Below are positions 10,244-20,605 of a stretch of 64,000 nucleotides of DNA, piece after piece. The first letter of the stretch is position 1; the number at the start of each line of letters is the position of its first letter. The position numbers were made by a program, and so were the translations under genes. The notes below the pieces were generated by a model that was given only the letters and a program-made list of their open reading frames with translations, did no database searches and had not been told where the DNA came from. This DNA comes from Rodentibacter genomosp. 1 (GTDB lineage: Bacteria > Pseudomonadota > Gammaproteobacteria > Enterobacterales > Pasteurellaceae): contig NZ_MLHN01000011.1 in NCBI RefSeq assembly GCF_001999285.1, positions 62,001-126,000 on the forward strand, in the 5' to 3' direction.

Positions 10244-10726
10244 ATGACAAAGAAAAAACTAAAACCAGGTTCAAATACGATTGCTTTAAATAAGCGTGCT
10301 CGCCATGATTATTTTATTGAAGATGAAATCGAAGCAGGGCTTGAATTGCAAGGTTGGGAAGTTAAATCAATGCGTGCAGGTAAAGCCAATATTAGCGACA
10401 GCTATATTATTTTCAAAAATGGAGAAGCTTATTTATTTGGTGCGACAATCCAACCACTCAGCTTAGCTTCAACACATATCGTATGTGATCCTACTCGAAC
10501 CCGGAAACTTTTACTCAATCGACGTGAATTAGAATCTCTATTTGGAAAATCTAGCCGTGATGGTTTTACTATTGTTGCCCTTTCTCTATATTGGAAAGGT
10601 GCTTGGGCGAAAATTAAAATCGGTTTGGCCAAAGGGAAAAAACAACACGATAAACGTGATGATATTAAAGATCGTGAGTGGAAATTAGCAAAAGAGCGTA
10701 TTATGAAAAATGTCAATCGTGGATAA
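10244..10726 (+). CDS. smpB: SsrA-binding protein SmpB
   Basis: A 160-residue OB-fold partner of tmRNA in trans-translation, rescuing ribosomes stalled on non-stop mRNA. Conserved features include [24 protein letters not shown], split here as [10 protein letters not shown] and [11 protein letters not shown], and the basic C-terminal tail [19 protein letters not shown] that acts as the codon-anticodon mimic. tmRNA itself was not found nearby. The window also carries arfA, the back-up rescue factor that is switched on when this pathway fails. Confidence 0.97.
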   Translation: MTKKKLKPGSNTIALNKRARHDYFIEDEIEAGLELQGWEVKSMRAGKANISDSYIIFKNGEAYLFGATIQPLSLASTHIVCDPTRTRKLLLNRRELESLFGKSSRDGFTIVALSLYWKGAWAKIKIGLAKGKKQHDKRDDIKDREWKLAKERIMKNVNRG

Positions 10727-10744
10727 TTTTTCTATCTAAAAAAT

Positions 10745-10787
10745 AAAGTGCGGTCGATTTTAACAATAAAATCAACTGCACTTTTTT
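10745..10787. terminator. Uptake-sequence inverted pair acting as bidirectional terminator
   Basis: An 18-bp stem with two mismatches or wobbles (10745-10762 with 10767-10784) includes one perfect AAGTGCGGT and one degenerate complement. T-rich sequence follows on both strands, so it can end both smpB and the convergent obgE operon. Confidence 0.8.
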
Positions 10788-10794
10788 AGATGCA

Positions 10795-12000
<1,206 letters not shown>

Positions 12001-12924
12001 CTATTTTACTCTATGCGATGGTAATAATTTGTGTCCAATTGCAGATAAAATTGCTCCGCATACTACAATAAATGCCCCAATATAGCTAATGCTATTTAAT
12101 TCCGGTGCACTAAAATGTTCTGGGCTAAGAGTATGAGCAATATGGGAAAAGAGAATGGTAAAAAGTGGTACTAATGTCACTACAACACTAACTTTTGAGA
12201 CCTCCCAACGATTTAAAGCTTCTGCATAAGCGCCATAACCAATCAATGTATTTAAACAGCAGTAAATAAAACAGATCAATGCTAAAGGTGTTAAAGTATT
12301 GACTTGAGAAAATTCTGCCATTGGTGTGAATACTATTACACATCCGAAATACATCATGAGTAGGATTTGTTGTGAACTAAATTTTCTCAGCATTAATTTT
12401 TGTACCATGCCATATGCCACCCATACTAAAGCGGCACTCACACTTAATATCACACCTGTTGAATATTGGTTAAGTTCGGAGAAGGCCTCAAAACGATCAT
12501 TGAAAAATAGCCCTAAACCGCTCAATAAAAGTATGATTCCTATCTTTTGATGTAAACCTAATGTCTCTTTGAAAATAAGTACACCGAAAATTAGCATACC
12601 AAAAGAAGAGAGGTGGATAAAAATCTGTGCTATTGAAGGTTCAATATAATTAAGGGAGGAACTAAATAGTAAAAAATTACCCGCAAGCCCAAATACACCG
12701 ATTATTGCTAGCCAACCATACCGCCCGATTTTTCTTGCTTCGGGGAGTTTCTTTTTATAAGCCAGTAAAAACAACAGAGCGAGAGAAGCCACAACAAAAC
12801 GATACCAGACTATAGTTTGAGCATTCATTATTGCCACCACTTGCTTCAATGCAATAGGCAATGATCCCCAAGCCATTGCTGTAATCAGTGCAAAAATAAA
12901 ACCTAATAGGGGTTGTTGTTTCAT
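12001..12924 (-). CDS. EamA/DMT-family membrane transporter
   Basis: A 307-residue protein with about ten hydrophobic helices in two EamA repeats, typical of drug/metabolite exporters. The ATG at 12924 (MKQQPLLGFIFAL) is chosen because GAGAGAG precedes it; an in-frame ATG at 12957 adds an unlikely polar extension. It sits between rpmA and obgE, an arrangement I recall from H. influenzae. The substrate cannot be read from sequence. Confidence 0.85.
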   Translation of the reverse strand: MKQQPLLGFIFALITAMAWGSLPIALKQVVAIMNAQTIVWYRFVVASLALLFLLAYKKKLPEARKIGRYGWLAIIGVFGLAGNFLLFSSSLNYIEPSIAQIFIHLSSFGMLIFGVLIFKETLGLHQKIGIILLLSGLGLFFNDRFEAFSELNQYSTGVILSVSAALVWVAYGMVQKLMLRKFSSQQILLMMYFGCVIVFTPMAEFSQVNTLTPLALICFIYCCLNTLIGYGAYAEALNRWEVSKVSVVVTLVPLFTILFSHIAHTLSPEHFSAPELNSISYIGAFIVVCGAILSAIGHKLLPSHRVK

Positions 12925-12952
12925 ATCTCTCTCACTTATAAAAGTTAAAAAA

Positions 12953-12985
12953 GACAAAAACGCCCCACAATCTTGCGGGGCGTTT
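12953..12985 (-). terminator. Terminator after rpmA
   Basis: A GC-rich stem CGCCCC/GGGGCG (12961-12966 with 12977-12982), extended by A-T pairs, is followed by a T run on the minus strand. It separates the two ribosomal protein genes from the EamA and obgE genes, so those need readthrough or their own promoter. Confidence 0.85.
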
Positions 12986-13003
12986 AGTTAAATCTATTTT
13001 AAA

Positions 13004-13261
13004 TTACTCAGTAACAATACTTACGTACTTACGGCTTTTTCCGCCTTTTACTTCAAATTTAACTTTACCATCAGCGGTTGCGAATAAGGTATGATCTCTA
13101 CCCATACCTACATTAGTTCCCGCATGGAATTTAGTACCGCGTTGGCGAACAATAATACTACCTGCTAATACAGATTCACCACCAAAACGTTTAACCCCAA
13201 GGCGTTTAGCTTCAGAATCGCGACCATTACGAGTTGAACCACCAGCTTTTTTAGTTGCCAT
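13004..13261 (-). CDS. rpmA: 50S ribosomal protein L27
   Basis: An 85-residue protein beginning [20 protein letters not shown], the canonical L27 N-terminus that reaches the peptidyl transferase centre. There is no cleavable N-terminal extension of the Firmicutes kind. It follows rplU by 19 nt as in most bacteria. Confidence 0.98.
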   Translation of the reverse strand: MATKKAGGSTRNGRDSEAKRLGVKRFGGESVLAGSIIVRQRGTKFHAGTNVGMGRDHTLFATADGKVKFEVKGGKSRKYVSIVTE

Positions 13262-13280
13262 CTACTTGCTCTCCTCTGAA

Positions 13281-13592
13281 TTATGCTTGAATCCCAGTGA
13301 TTTTCACTTCAGTGAACCACTGGCGATGACCTTGTTGTTTACGACTATGTTTGCGACGACGGAATTTAACAATCTTCACTTTCTCGCCACGACCTTGTGC
13401 TACTACTTCAGCAACAACTTTAGCACCGGCTAAAACAGGTGCACCAATTTTAACATCTTCACCGTTAACGACCATCAACACCGAATCGAATTCAACTGTT
13501 TCTCCAGTTGAAAGCTCAAGTTTTTCTAAACGAACAACTTGGCCTTCGCTTACACGGTGCTGTTTACCGCCACTTTGAAAAACTGCGTACAT
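13281..13592 (-). CDS. rplU: 50S ribosomal protein L21
   Basis: A 103-residue protein with the L21 start [18 protein letters not shown] and the C-terminal [21 protein letters not shown]. The frame extends upstream to 13652, but the ATG at 13592 gives the conserved start and family length. It is first in the rplU-rpmA operon and divergent from ispB. Confidence 0.98.
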   Translation of the reverse strand: MYAVFQSGGKQHRVSEGQVVRLEKLELSTGETVEFDSVLMVVNGEDVKIGAPVLAGAKVVAEVVAQGRGEKVKIVKFRRRKHSRKQQGHRQWFTEVKITGIQA

Positions 13593-13808
13593 AAATACTC
13601 CGCTCAACTGTGTTTTTCTGCCCTCACCGGCAGTCCACACTTCAAAATTCATATAAATAGGTCGCGAATTCTACGGAAAAAACCATCTTATGGCAAGAAT
13701 TTATTTACGATAAAACAAAAAAATTCCGTTTTCTTTCTGATTAATTTTAGAAAGTGTAAAAATTCAGGTAAAATGCACCGCACTTTTATTTAAAATCAAT
13801 CACAAAAG

Positions 13809-14798
13809 ATGAAAAAACAAGATTTAATGGATATGCCTACCATTCAGCAATTAGCTGATTCGGATATGCAAAAAGTTAATCAAAATATTCTTGCTCAGCT
13901 AAATTCCGACGTTGCCTTAATTAATCAACTTGGCTTTTATATTGTTCAAGGTGGTGGGAAAAGGATCCGTCCTTTAATCGCTGTTCTCGCCGCACGTTCG
14001 CTAGGATTTGAAGGATCGCAAGTCACCACCTGTGCAACTTTTGTAGAATTTATTCATACGGCTTCTTTATTACATGATGATGTAGTAGACGAATCCGATA
14101 TGCGCCGAGGTCGTGCCACTGCAAATGCGGAATTTGGTAATGCTGCAAGCGTATTAGTCGGTGACTTCATTTATACTCGGGCATTCCAACTTGTTGCACA
14201 ATTAGAATCTCTAAAAATCCTTCGTATCATGGCAGATGCGACAAATGTTCTCGCAGAAGGTGAAGTGCAACAATTAATGAATGTAAACGATCCGGAAACC
14301 AGCGAAGCTAACTATATGCGTGTAATCTACAGTAAAACGGCACGGTTGTTTGAAGTTGCGGGACAAGCTGCGGCGATTGTTGCAAATGCCACGGAACCAC
14401 AAGAAAAAGCCTTACAGGATTATGGTCGCTATCTCGGTACGGCATTTCAGCTTGTTGATGATGTATTAGATTACAGTGCAAACGCCCAAGACTTAGGCAA
14501 AAATATAGGTGATGATTTAATGGAAGGAAAACCTACTCTTCCTTTACTTCATGCAATGCGTCACGGCAATGGAAAACAGGCAGCATTGATTCGTGAAGCG
14601 ATTGAACAAGGCGGTAAACTTGAAATCATTGATGAAATATTAGCTATTATGGCAGAACATAAATCACTAGAGTACGCAATGATGAAGGCAAAACAAGAAG
14701 CACAAAAAGCGGTAGATGCTATTTCCATATTACCGGAAAGTGAATATAAACAAGCTTTGATCTCTTTAGCATATTTGTCTGTTGATAGAACCTACTAA
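13809..14798 (+). CDS. ispB: Octaprenyl diphosphate synthase
   Basis: A 329-residue trans-prenyltransferase making the C40 side chain of quinones from FPP and IPP. Both aspartate-rich motifs are present: [11 protein letters not shown] (first) and [10 protein letters not shown] (second), plus GGKRIRP for IPP binding. It is divergent from rplU, the same arrangement as in E. coli. Length matches the family. Confidence 0.97.
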   Translation: MKKQDLMDMPTIQQLADSDMQKVNQNILAQLNSDVALINQLGFYIVQGGGKRIRPLIAVLAARSLGFEGSQVTTCATFVEFIHTASLLHDDVVDESDMRRGRATANAEFGNAASVLVGDFIYTRAFQLVAQLESLKILRIMADATNVLAEGEVQQLMNVNDPETSEANYMRVIYSKTARLFEVAGQAAAIVANATEPQEKALQDYGRYLGTAFQLVDDVLDYSANAQDLGKNIGDDLMEGKPTLPLLHAMRHGNGKQAALIREAIEQGGKLEIIDEILAIMAEHKSLEYAMMKAKQEAQKAVDAISILPESEYKQALISLAYLSVDRTY

Positions 14799-14842
14799 CA
14801 CTTGAAATATTTTATCTTTTTCTACTTTTAAATGATCACTTT

Positions 14843-15553
14843 ATGAATAACACGAAAGCACAAAATACTTGCACTGCGAAAAAAAAACTAAAGAAAGAGC
14901 CTAATGCCCCCTTTATTCGCGAAAAACTTGAGCTACCGAATGGACACAATAAACTTCTTCTTCACTCTTGTTGTGCGCCTTGTTCCGGGGAAGTAATGGA
15001 AGCCATTCTTGCTTCAGGCATTGAATTTACGATTTATTTCTACAATCCCAATATTCATCCACTCAAAGAATACCTAATCCGTAAAGAAGAAAATATTCGT
15101 TTTGCCAAAAAATTTGGAATTCCATTTATTGATGCGGATTACGACCGCCAAAATTGGTTCGATCGAGCGAAAGGGATGGAGTGGGAACCTGAGCGCGGTA
15201 TTCGTTGCACCATGTGTTTTGATATGCGTTTTGAAAAAGCGGCTGAATATGCTCACCAGCACGGTTTTCCTGTCTTCACCAGTTGTCTTGGCATTTCACG
15301 TTGGAAAGATATGAACCAAATTAACGGTTGCGGCCACCGAGCAGCAGAAAAATATGATGATGTCATTTATTGGGATTATAACTGGCGTAAAGAAGGCGGT
15401 TCGCAGCGAATGATCGAAATCAGCAAGCGTGAACGTTTTTATCAACAAGAATATTGTGGCTGTGTCTATTCGTTACGCGATAGCAATAAATGGCGCGAAG
15501 AAACAGGACGTCAAAAAATTGAAATCGGAAAACTTTATTATTCACCGGATTAA
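14843..15553 (+). CDS. queH: Epoxyqueuosine reductase QueH
   Basis: A 236-residue iron-sulfur enzyme for the last step of queuosine synthesis in tRNA, the non-homologous alternative to QueG. The vicinal cysteines in LLHSCCAPC and the further motifs [19 protein letters not shown] and YCGCVYS fit QueH (formerly DUF208). A lysine-rich N-terminal extension of about 25 residues precedes the domain. It follows ispB by 44 nt and may be co-transcribed. Confidence 0.93.
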   Translation: MNNTKAQNTCTAKKKLKKEPNAPFIREKLELPNGHNKLLLHSCCAPCSGEVMEAILASGIEFTIYFYNPNIHPLKEYLIRKEENIRFAKKFGIPFIDADYDRQNWFDRAKGMEWEPERGIRCTMCFDMRFEKAAEYAHQHGFPVFTSCLGISRWKDMNQINGCGHRAAEKYDDVIYWDYNWRKEGGSQRMIEISKRERFYQQEYCGCVYSLRDSNKWREETGRQKIEIGKLYYSPD

Positions 15554-15635
15554 AATACGCGAAAAAATGACCGCACTTTCTCCAAATACCAACTATCCTG
15601 TAAATATTTTTACTGAAAAATAAACGAAGGAAAAA

Positions 15636-16052
15636 ATGGAAGAGAACCAACCAGAAAAATTACCGGCATTTGTCGTTAACATACTCAAATATGTCTTAAG
15701 CACAGCGCTTATTGCACTATCTATCGTTTTGATTATTGCCTTAGCCAAAATCACCTATTCTCTTGCTTTAATGGTGATAAATCCTTCCACTGTTGTGCCT
15801 TATGCACTAGCGGAACAGGCTGTTATGTTTTTCTTGTATTTTGGTTTCATCGGCTTAATTGTTCAGTATTTTAAAAGCGGCTATCATTTCCCATTACGTT
15901 ATTTTATTTATGCCGGTATAACGGCGATGCTCCGACTAATTATTGTGAGCCATGAAAATGCCGTAGATACACTTCTATTTGCCGGTGCAATTTTGATTAT
16001 GGTACTTGCACTCTGTTTAGTGCTTTATTCCAATAAATTAAGGAATTTCTAG
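15636..16052 (+). CDS. psiE: PsiE-family membrane protein
   Basis: A 138-residue inner-membrane protein with four hydrophobic segments, matching the phosphate-starvation-inducible PsiE family in length and in the FPLRYFIYAGITAMLRLIIV and HENAVDTLL blocks. Its molecular role is unknown. The start has GAAGGAA upstream. It is the last chromosomal gene before the integrated element; its original downstream neighbour was presumably tRNA-Ala across the shared terminator. Confidence 0.88.
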   Translation: MEENQPEKLPAFVVNILKYVLSTALIALSIVLIIALAKITYSLALMVINPSTVVPYALAEQAVMFFLYFGFIGLIVQYFKSGYHFPLRYFIYAGITAMLRLIIVSHENAVDTLLFAGAILIMVLALCLVLYSNKLRNF

Positions 16053-16110
16053 AGCTGAAATACACAGTGTTTATTAGTGCTTCTTAAATTTAACAAGATG
16101 AGCAAATACG

Positions 16111-16143
16111 AAAAAAGCAAGGTGATTTACCTTGCTTTATTGA
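16111..16143. repeat. Left attachment-site repeat of the integrated element
   Basis: These 33 bp are identical to 23939-23971 in the same orientation. The repeat contains the stem GCAAGGT...ACCTTGC and flanking A/T runs, so it is itself an intrinsic terminator. The two copies bracket an all-minus-strand gene block with an integrase at its right end, hence attL/attR. Confidence 0.8.
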
Positions 16144-16212
16144 TAATCACAACAAAACAGAAGACATAACTGATTGATTTAATTAAATATCAAAAGCAAC
16201 ACAATCAAACCT

Positions 16213-16236
16213 TGTTACTAAACGTGTTACTAAAAA
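16213..16236. repeat. Candidate integrase arm-type site, left copy
   Basis: The 24 bp from TGTTACTAAACG to TGTTACTAAAAA are identical to 23843-23866 and contain GTTACTAAA twice in tandem. Position about 70 bp inside the left repeat, with a matching copy about 75 bp inside the right repeat, fits arm sites bound by the integrase N-terminal domain. Confidence 0.65.
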
Positions 16237-16339
16237 CAAAAGTCATCATTTAGTTTTGTCATATTCCGCTTAATCCCACATTATCCAACATAATCCCGCA
16301 TTGTTTTTATTTTCAAGTTAGTTAGCAACAGGGCTTGAC

Positions 16340-16375
16340 TAAAAAAATGAAAAATAGCCCTTTTTAGGGGCTATT
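16340..16375 (-). terminator. Terminator after the capsid gene
   Basis: An 8-bp stem AATAGCCC/GGGCTATT (16353-16360 with 16368-16375) with a 7-nt loop is followed on the minus strand by a T-rich stretch. It closes the activator-protease-capsid operon of the element. Confidence 0.8.
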
Positions 16376-16385
16376 CTGCGGGATT

Positions 16386-17309
16386 TTATGCACTAATGCA
16401 ACCCTTGATAAGGTAGCCGGCTGACTTGCCAACAAGGTGCGGTTTGTGAATATCCGTACAGCGGATGATTTGAACCTTTCCGCCTTTTTCCGGATAAGTA
16501 TCCACAAATAGCCCGCCTTTGCGTCTTACAGTGTAGCCATAAGACGGGTCAAAAATGCTGCCGTCTTTGCCTTTTGCTTTGGTGGATACATAAGCAAGAA
16601 TTATGCAATCCGTCCAAATTGGTTTTAATTCTCCCTCTATTTCTTGCATAGACGCACCAATTTTTACTTGTTCAACATCAATTAGCTCGGCAAATACAGC
16701 CGGTGTAAGAATGCCGGTGCGGGTGTATTTGATACACTCTAATAGCGTTTCATTTTTCTTTAATACGGCCCAAACATCAGCGGAAATGACGCAAACGTTA
16801 GGCTTTCGCCCAATGGTGGAATAAATCGCATTAATACCAGAATCAATCACCTCTAACGGATTTGATTTTGCATTGCTGAATTTTGCGTTGCCGGATAAGG
16901 TGATTTTGTTCTGCTCGATATAATTGGCTTCATCTTGCGCAAGTTTTGCTGTTTCGACCTCCCGCCCTAGGGTGATCAAATCTTGCACCACTGAAAGCGC
17001 ATATTTTTTCAATGGATAACTGGCATCATTGTCTTCTCGGTAGTCAATCGGGTATTCAATATCGTGTTCTTCAAGCTCGACATTGATTGCGCTGACATCT
17101 TCCGGGGTCAATCGGTTACTGTCGCCTAATACTTGGCGAACGGTGGATTGTTGACGGAAAGCCAAGCGCCCAAATTGTGGGATTTTGCCCGCTTCTTTCT
17201 CAATTTCCACCACAGGGAAAAGGCTTTCGCATACCATTTCGGCATTATAATAGCCTTGCGCCAATTCGGTTAAAATAGGGTCTTGAATTCGTTTTTCTGT
17301 TAAGCTCAT
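16386..17309 (-). CDS. Phage major capsid protein (probable)
   Basis: A 307-residue soluble protein. The N-terminal block (residues 1-60: RIQDPILTELAQGYYNAE, then LFPVVEIEKEAGKIPQFGR) is the type seen at the start of HK97-fold major capsid proteins of one phage group, where the FPV-x-EAGKIP-x-FG region contacts neighbours. It directly follows a protease/scaffold gene, the usual head-gene order, and has AAGGAG 5 nt before its start. It does not resemble phage Mu gpT by eye. No portal or terminase gene lies nearby. The fold is inferred, not shown. Confidence 0.65.
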   Translation of the reverse strand: MSLTEKRIQDPILTELAQGYYNAEMVCESLFPVVEIEKEAGKIPQFGRLAFRQQSTVRQVLGDSNRLTPEDVSAINVELEEHDIEYPIDYREDNDASYPLKKYALSVVQDLITLGREVETAKLAQDEANYIEQNKITLSGNAKFSNAKSNPLEVIDSGINAIYSTIGRKPNVCVISADVWAVLKKNETLLECIKYTRTGILTPAVFAELIDVEQVKIGASMQEIEGELKPIWTDCIILAYVSTKAKGKDGSIFDPSYGYTVRRKGGLFVDTYPEKGGKVQIIRCTDIHKPHLVGKSAGYLIKGCISA

Positions 17310-17324
17310 TTATTGCTCCTTAGT

Positions 17325-18188
17325 TTATTTATGAATAAGGTTAAACGCTGTTTTATAATCAATGTGGTGTTCTTTCATACATTGGCGGATTTGTTGGTCA
17401 AGTGCGATAACATCCGCCGGGGTATTTTCGGCATACTCCACTAAATCATTAGATTGCCCGCTTACCGCACGTTCTTTTGTGGCAAATTCCCCAAATTGAA
17501 TGATTTGAGGTTGAAGGCTTAAAAACTCCCGCACTTTTTGCGCAAGGCTTTCCCCTTCGTTGAAATTAATCACGCCCGCTTGGTCACATTCCTCCGCATA
17601 GTTCAAGATTTCTACGGCTTTTTCTCGTACAACCGGAGCAAGTCTGCCGGAATCAATTAAACTCTCGGTAAACTCTAACGTGTCTTTCTGTGCAGATTCC
17701 GCTTTTAGCCGCGCAATTTCCGCTTTAAGTGCGGTGATTTCGTCATCTTCAATATTCACCGCAAAATTTACAACTCCGCTTTCATTGTCGGTAAATTCAG
17801 GATTACGCAAGCCTTTCACCGCCGGAGGCATTGCCCCTAAAAATCCCACGTGGCGCAAATATAAATAACCGGGCTTTGGATTGTGTGGACTGTCGGCAAG
17901 ATAGAATGAGGCGGATACTTTTTTAAATCGCCCGGCTTCCACCATTTCAGCAAAATTCGGGTCAATCTGTGTCAACTCGGCTTTTAAAGTATCGCCCTCA
18001 ACATTAAGCCGTTTTACCCACGCATAAGCGGGGGCATTGTCTTTCGGGTGTCCTATCACTGCTGGGGCTTCGTGTAATTCGGGATTGTAAGCCGTCACGG
18101 CTTGGATTAAATCTTGTAATTTAATTTCTATCATTTGCCCACTAGCGTCCGGTCGTTTTCCGGTTTTAAAAATTTCAATGAGTTTCAT
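17325..18188 (-). CDS. Phage prohead protease/scaffold, Mu gpI-like
   Basis: A 287-residue protein. Residues 1 to about 130 (APAVIGHPKDNAPAYAWVK, AELTQIDPNFAEMVEAGR, KKVSASFYL) resemble the protease half of Mu-like gpI proteins. A coiled-coil stretch at about 147-170 (DDEITALKAEIARLKAE) and a helical C-terminus are typical of the scaffold half. In Mu-type heads the scaffold is the C-terminal part of the protease gene. It lies 15 nt before the capsid gene and overlaps the Mor-like gene by 14 nt. Its start has GGAGAAAG upstream. Confidence 0.7.
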   Translation of the reverse strand: MKLIEIFKTGKRPDASGQMIEIKLQDLIQAVTAYNPELHEAPAVIGHPKDNAPAYAWVKRLNVEGDTLKAELTQIDPNFAEMVEAGRFKKVSASFYLADSPHNPKPGYLYLRHVGFLGAMPPAVKGLRNPEFTDNESGVVNFAVNIEDDEITALKAEIARLKAESAQKDTLEFTESLIDSGRLAPVVREKAVEILNYAEECDQAGVINFNEGESLAQKVREFLSLQPQIIQFGEFATKERAVSGQSNDLVEYAENTPADVIALDQQIRQCMKEHHIDYKTAFNLIHK

Positions 18189-18492
18189 TTTGCGCTTTCT
18201 CCTGTTTTTTCTTGCTTTTTCTTAAAATTGAATAGATCCATTGAACTGATAATCCATACTTTTTCGCAAGTTCAGTGTGATTTATTCCGTTAAATTCCTC
18301 TATGATCGCTTTATCTCTGTCGGAAGTTTGATGGCTACTTTTCCATTTCGGGATATATAAATTCAATCCACCGCATTTAAACTGAAATGTTTTTAACGCT
18401 TTTGAACTTAGCTCTTCGCCCTTTAGTCCTAATGCTTCCGCTTCTTGAACGCTTGATTGGAATGCATAGGCAAATTCTTTAAAACTTAACAT
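18175..18492 (-). CDS. Mor-family transcription activator-like protein
   Basis: A 105-residue protein with a C-terminal HTH: RDKAIIEEFNG, HTELAKKYGLSVQWIYSILRK matches the Mor/C activator family of phage Mu, which turns on middle and late genes. The N-terminal half (residues 1-55) would be the dimerisation part. It is the first gene of the operon with the protease and capsid genes, so it could activate its own head operon or respond to a helper phage; both are inference. A GGGGG stretch about 12 nt upstream is the best ribosome site. Confidence 0.75.
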   Translation of the reverse strand: MLSFKEFAYAFQSSVQEAEALGLKGEELSSKALKTFQFKCGGLNLYIPKWKSSHQTSDRDKAIIEEFNGINHTELAKKYGLSVQWIYSILRKSKKKQEKAQNETH

Positions 18493-18558
18493 TCTTTTAA
18501 ATTTCCCCCTTAATACTCTTCAATAGGTGAACTTTAAACAAATTAAAAAACCGTTTCT

Positions 18559-18574
18559 TTTAAACTACTTTAAA
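18559..18574. promoter_or_regulatory. Operator-like inverted repeat, copy 1
   Basis: TTTAAACTACTTTAAA is an inverted repeat of TTTAAA around a 4-nt centre. The exact reverse complement occurs at 22164-22179, upstream of the HTH gene. It sits 67 nt upstream of the Mor-like gene. A shared repressor or activator site is inferred. Confidence 0.5.
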
Positions 18575-18616
18575 GAATTAAAAGAGAAAAAAACGTTGTT
18601 GAAAATGTTGTAAGAA

Positions 18617-18659
18617 AAGTTTTGAAAATTTTTTTCACTTTTTCACTTAATAGACTAAA
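18617..18659. repeat. Left arm of a long inverted repeat within the element
   Basis: About 37 bp here match the reverse complement of about 22466-22503 with two or three substitutions and a one-base length change in a T run. The shared core reads AAAAGTTTTGA, then a T run, then CACTTT-x-TCACTTAAT. The arms flank the primase/Icd/HTH region. Confidence 0.55.
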
Positions 18660-18750
18660 GCCTTGCGGCGTAAGGCTTTAACTTGTTTTGTCTAGGAAAA
18701 ATAAAATCACTTTTTCAAGTGATAATTTATAAAACACGGCTTTTTTATAC

Positions 18751-18774
18751 AAAAAAAGAGCGGTTGCCCGCTCT
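18751..18774 (-). terminator. Terminator after the primase gene
   Basis: A perfect 7-bp stem AGAGCGG/CCGCTCT (18757-18763 with 18768-18774) with a TTGC loop is followed on the minus strand by seven T. It lies 29 nt past the primase stop. Confidence 0.85.
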
Positions 18775-18802
18775 GTTTTTGTTGGTTATCCTTCCCACTG
18801 CC

Positions 18803-20605
18803 TTATTGATAAATCCCGATTTTTCCAATAAACATTCGTTGTCGGGTGTCCGTAGTGCATTTTGTCCTCATAGGGGATTTTTCCCCTAGTATTTTGAAGG
18901 CGTCGGCGATTGAATTATTAAAGCTAAAGCGATTTATTGGCGTTAATCCATTACATTCGCAAAAATACAAATAGGCGGAATAAATACTATCTGGTCTGCC
19001 GGTTCTGTCACCGTAGGGAATAAATCCGCCCTGAGCTTTGCCCACTCTTAGGGCTTTTTCGGTGCGGTGCTCTCTGATTTCAAAATGCCCTAGGAAGTCA
19101 ATTAAATGATTGGCTTCCCGTTTAATATTTTTCCCTTCGTCCAATTCCTTATAATCTTCTAAAATGGCTCTCGCTTTATCCGGTTCCGGAAAAAGGGCGA
19201 GAAGTTTATTCACTATGCCATAAACTTCCGCTTGCACTTTTTCCGTGAAATGCACGTCTTTTTTCTCTTTCGGGATTGCTCGGTCAAACGGGATAATAAT
19301 TCGTCTGCGCCCGATTCCGCCGTTGCGGTCAATAAAATTCAACGGATAATTTGTTACCAACATAAAAACAGGTGTGAGTTTAGTGGAAAAATCGCCAATA
19401 TAATTGATTTTGACGGTAATACTATCTCCGCCGGTAATGGCTTTCAATTCGTCCGCACTGCCTTTATAGGGCTTTTGGTCGGGGGAAATTGCGAGGCTTT
19501 TTCCGATTAGCATTGCCCGCTTTTTATCAATTTCCAATTCTTGCAAACTGATGTATGCCGTATTGCACCCACCGTTGATAATGGAGGCAATTTGGCTAAA
19601 TACCGATTTACCCGCACCCGCTACGCCTGTTGCTTCCAAAAATAAGCCCCATTCGTGCCGATTGGTGAGTACCATATAAAGCCCGGCTAAAATCGCGTTC
19701 TTTTTGTTGGTGTTGCCATTGCAAACAAATTCCAACCAGTCATCAAAGTGCGGTGTATTTTGGCTTTGAATATTGCACGAAAACTTTTCTATTCCCCGTA
19801 AAAAATGGCTAATATTATGCGCTAAAAATTCGCCCGTTTTCTTATTCAGTACGCCATTTTCAAAACCAATAAAATCAGGACTTTGGGCGGGGATTTCGTC
19901 CGCTTTCAAGACAATCAAATCCGCAATCGATTTTAAATGCCGTGCGGTATAATCTCCGCCAAATTCATCATAAAAATCCATCACTTTACGCTGTAAATGA
20001 TGTTCTTGCACAGGCTCCCAATATAAGCCGTTATATTCAAGCGGTTTCCCCTCATTAATATCTCGTCTTAGTGGTTTATCAATCCAATCTAAAAAGGCTT
20101 CGGCGATTTCTTTTTGTGTTGGCTTCTCGCTTAAAAAATCAATCATCACGGCTTTTTTATTCTGCTTTTCCGCCACCATCTCCGCCACGCTGTCGCCTGC
20201 CTGTTCTCGGGTGCGTTTAAGCCAGTCGGATAAATCCCCATTTTCTTGCAATACCCCTAAACTGTCGCACAAGGTAAGCCGTTGAACTTGGGTATTTTTC
20301 GCCAAATTTGCCACCACTGCCGGCAATGCTTCAGAATGGGAGAATTTGCCAAATTGACAAAGGCGAACGGAAGTGCGGTCATTTTCTGCAAGATTTAAGC
20401 GGTTGATTTCCGCTAATTGGCTTTCACCCATAATTACAGGTGGTTGTTTAGGATTGGTTTTAATGGCTTGTGCCAATAACCCCCATTCTAGCCCCTCACC
20501 TTTATTCCACGCCTGCCACGCTTTAGAACCGATTAAAATAATCAATTCCGCGCCGTCTTGTACTTGTTCCGCTAAATACGGGGCATTTTTACATACCTTC
20601 TTCAT
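18803..20605 (-). CDS. P4-alpha-like primase/SF3 helicase
   Basis: A 600-residue replication protein. The central D5_N-like region includes GFENGVLN (about residue 247) and the SF3 helicase domain has Walker A GVAGAGKS at 327-334, followed by the MLVTNYPLNF and RRRIIIPFDR motifs. It is shorter than P4 alpha (777 residues) and lacks an obvious N-terminal zinc-finger primase module; residues 1-160 instead look like a degenerate Toprim-type region. It probably drives autonomous replication of the excised element. It overlaps the upstream small gene by 17 nt. GGGAG precedes the start. Confidence 0.88.
   Translation of the reverse strand: MKKVCKNAPYLAEQVQDGAELIILIGSKAWQAWNKGEGLEWGLLAQAIKTNPKQPPVIMGESQLAEINRLNLAENDRTSVRLCQFGKFSHSEALPAVVANLAKNTQVQRLTLCDSLGVLQENGDLSDWLKRTREQAGDSVAEMVAEKQNKKAVMIDFLSEKPTQKEIAEAFLDWIDKPLRRDINEGKPLEYNGLYWEPVQEHHLQRKVMDFYDEFGGDYTARHLKSIADLIVLKADEIPAQSPDFIGFENGVLNKKTGEFLAHNISHFLRGIEKFSCNIQSQNTPHFDDWLEFVCNGNTNKKNAILAGLYMVLTNRHEWGLFLEATGVAGAGKSVFSQIASIINGGCNTAYISLQELEIDKKRAMLIGKSLAISPDQKPYKGSADELKAITGGDSITVKINYIGDFSTKLTPVFMLVTNYPLNFIDRNGGIGRRRIIIPFDRAIPKEKKDVHFTEKVQAEVYGIVNKLLALFPEPDKARAILEDYKELDEGKNIKREANHLIDFLGHFEIREHRTEKALRVGKAQGGFIPYGDRTGRPDSIYSAYLYFCECNGLTPINRFSFNNSIADAFKILGEKSPMRTKCTTDTRQRMFIGKIGIYQ

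Larger units (their letters stand above)
16144..16385. other. Left end of the element: arm sites and terminator, no gene
   Basis: These 242 bp hold no convincing frame. They contain the 24-bp candidate integrase arm repeat at 16213-16236 and the capsid-gene terminator near 16353-16375. Short repeats around 16265-16305 (ATTATCCAACATAATCCC) look structured, but I cannot assign them. Confidence 0.6.
18493..18802. other. Regulatory gap upstream of the Mor-like gene, no gene
   Basis: These 310 bp are AT-rich and hold no convincing frame. They contain the 16-bp operator-like element at 18559-18574, one arm of a long inverted repeat at 18617-18659, a hairpin at about 18656-18680 (TAAAGCCTT/AAGGCTTTA), and the terminator of the primase gene at 18751-18774. 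The promoter of the head operon should lie here. Confidence 0.6.

Noticed and set aside
16386-18188. Head genes as proof of a complete Mu-like prophage
   Set aside because: No transposase, portal, terminase or tail gene is present, and the ends are direct repeats with a tyrosine integrase.
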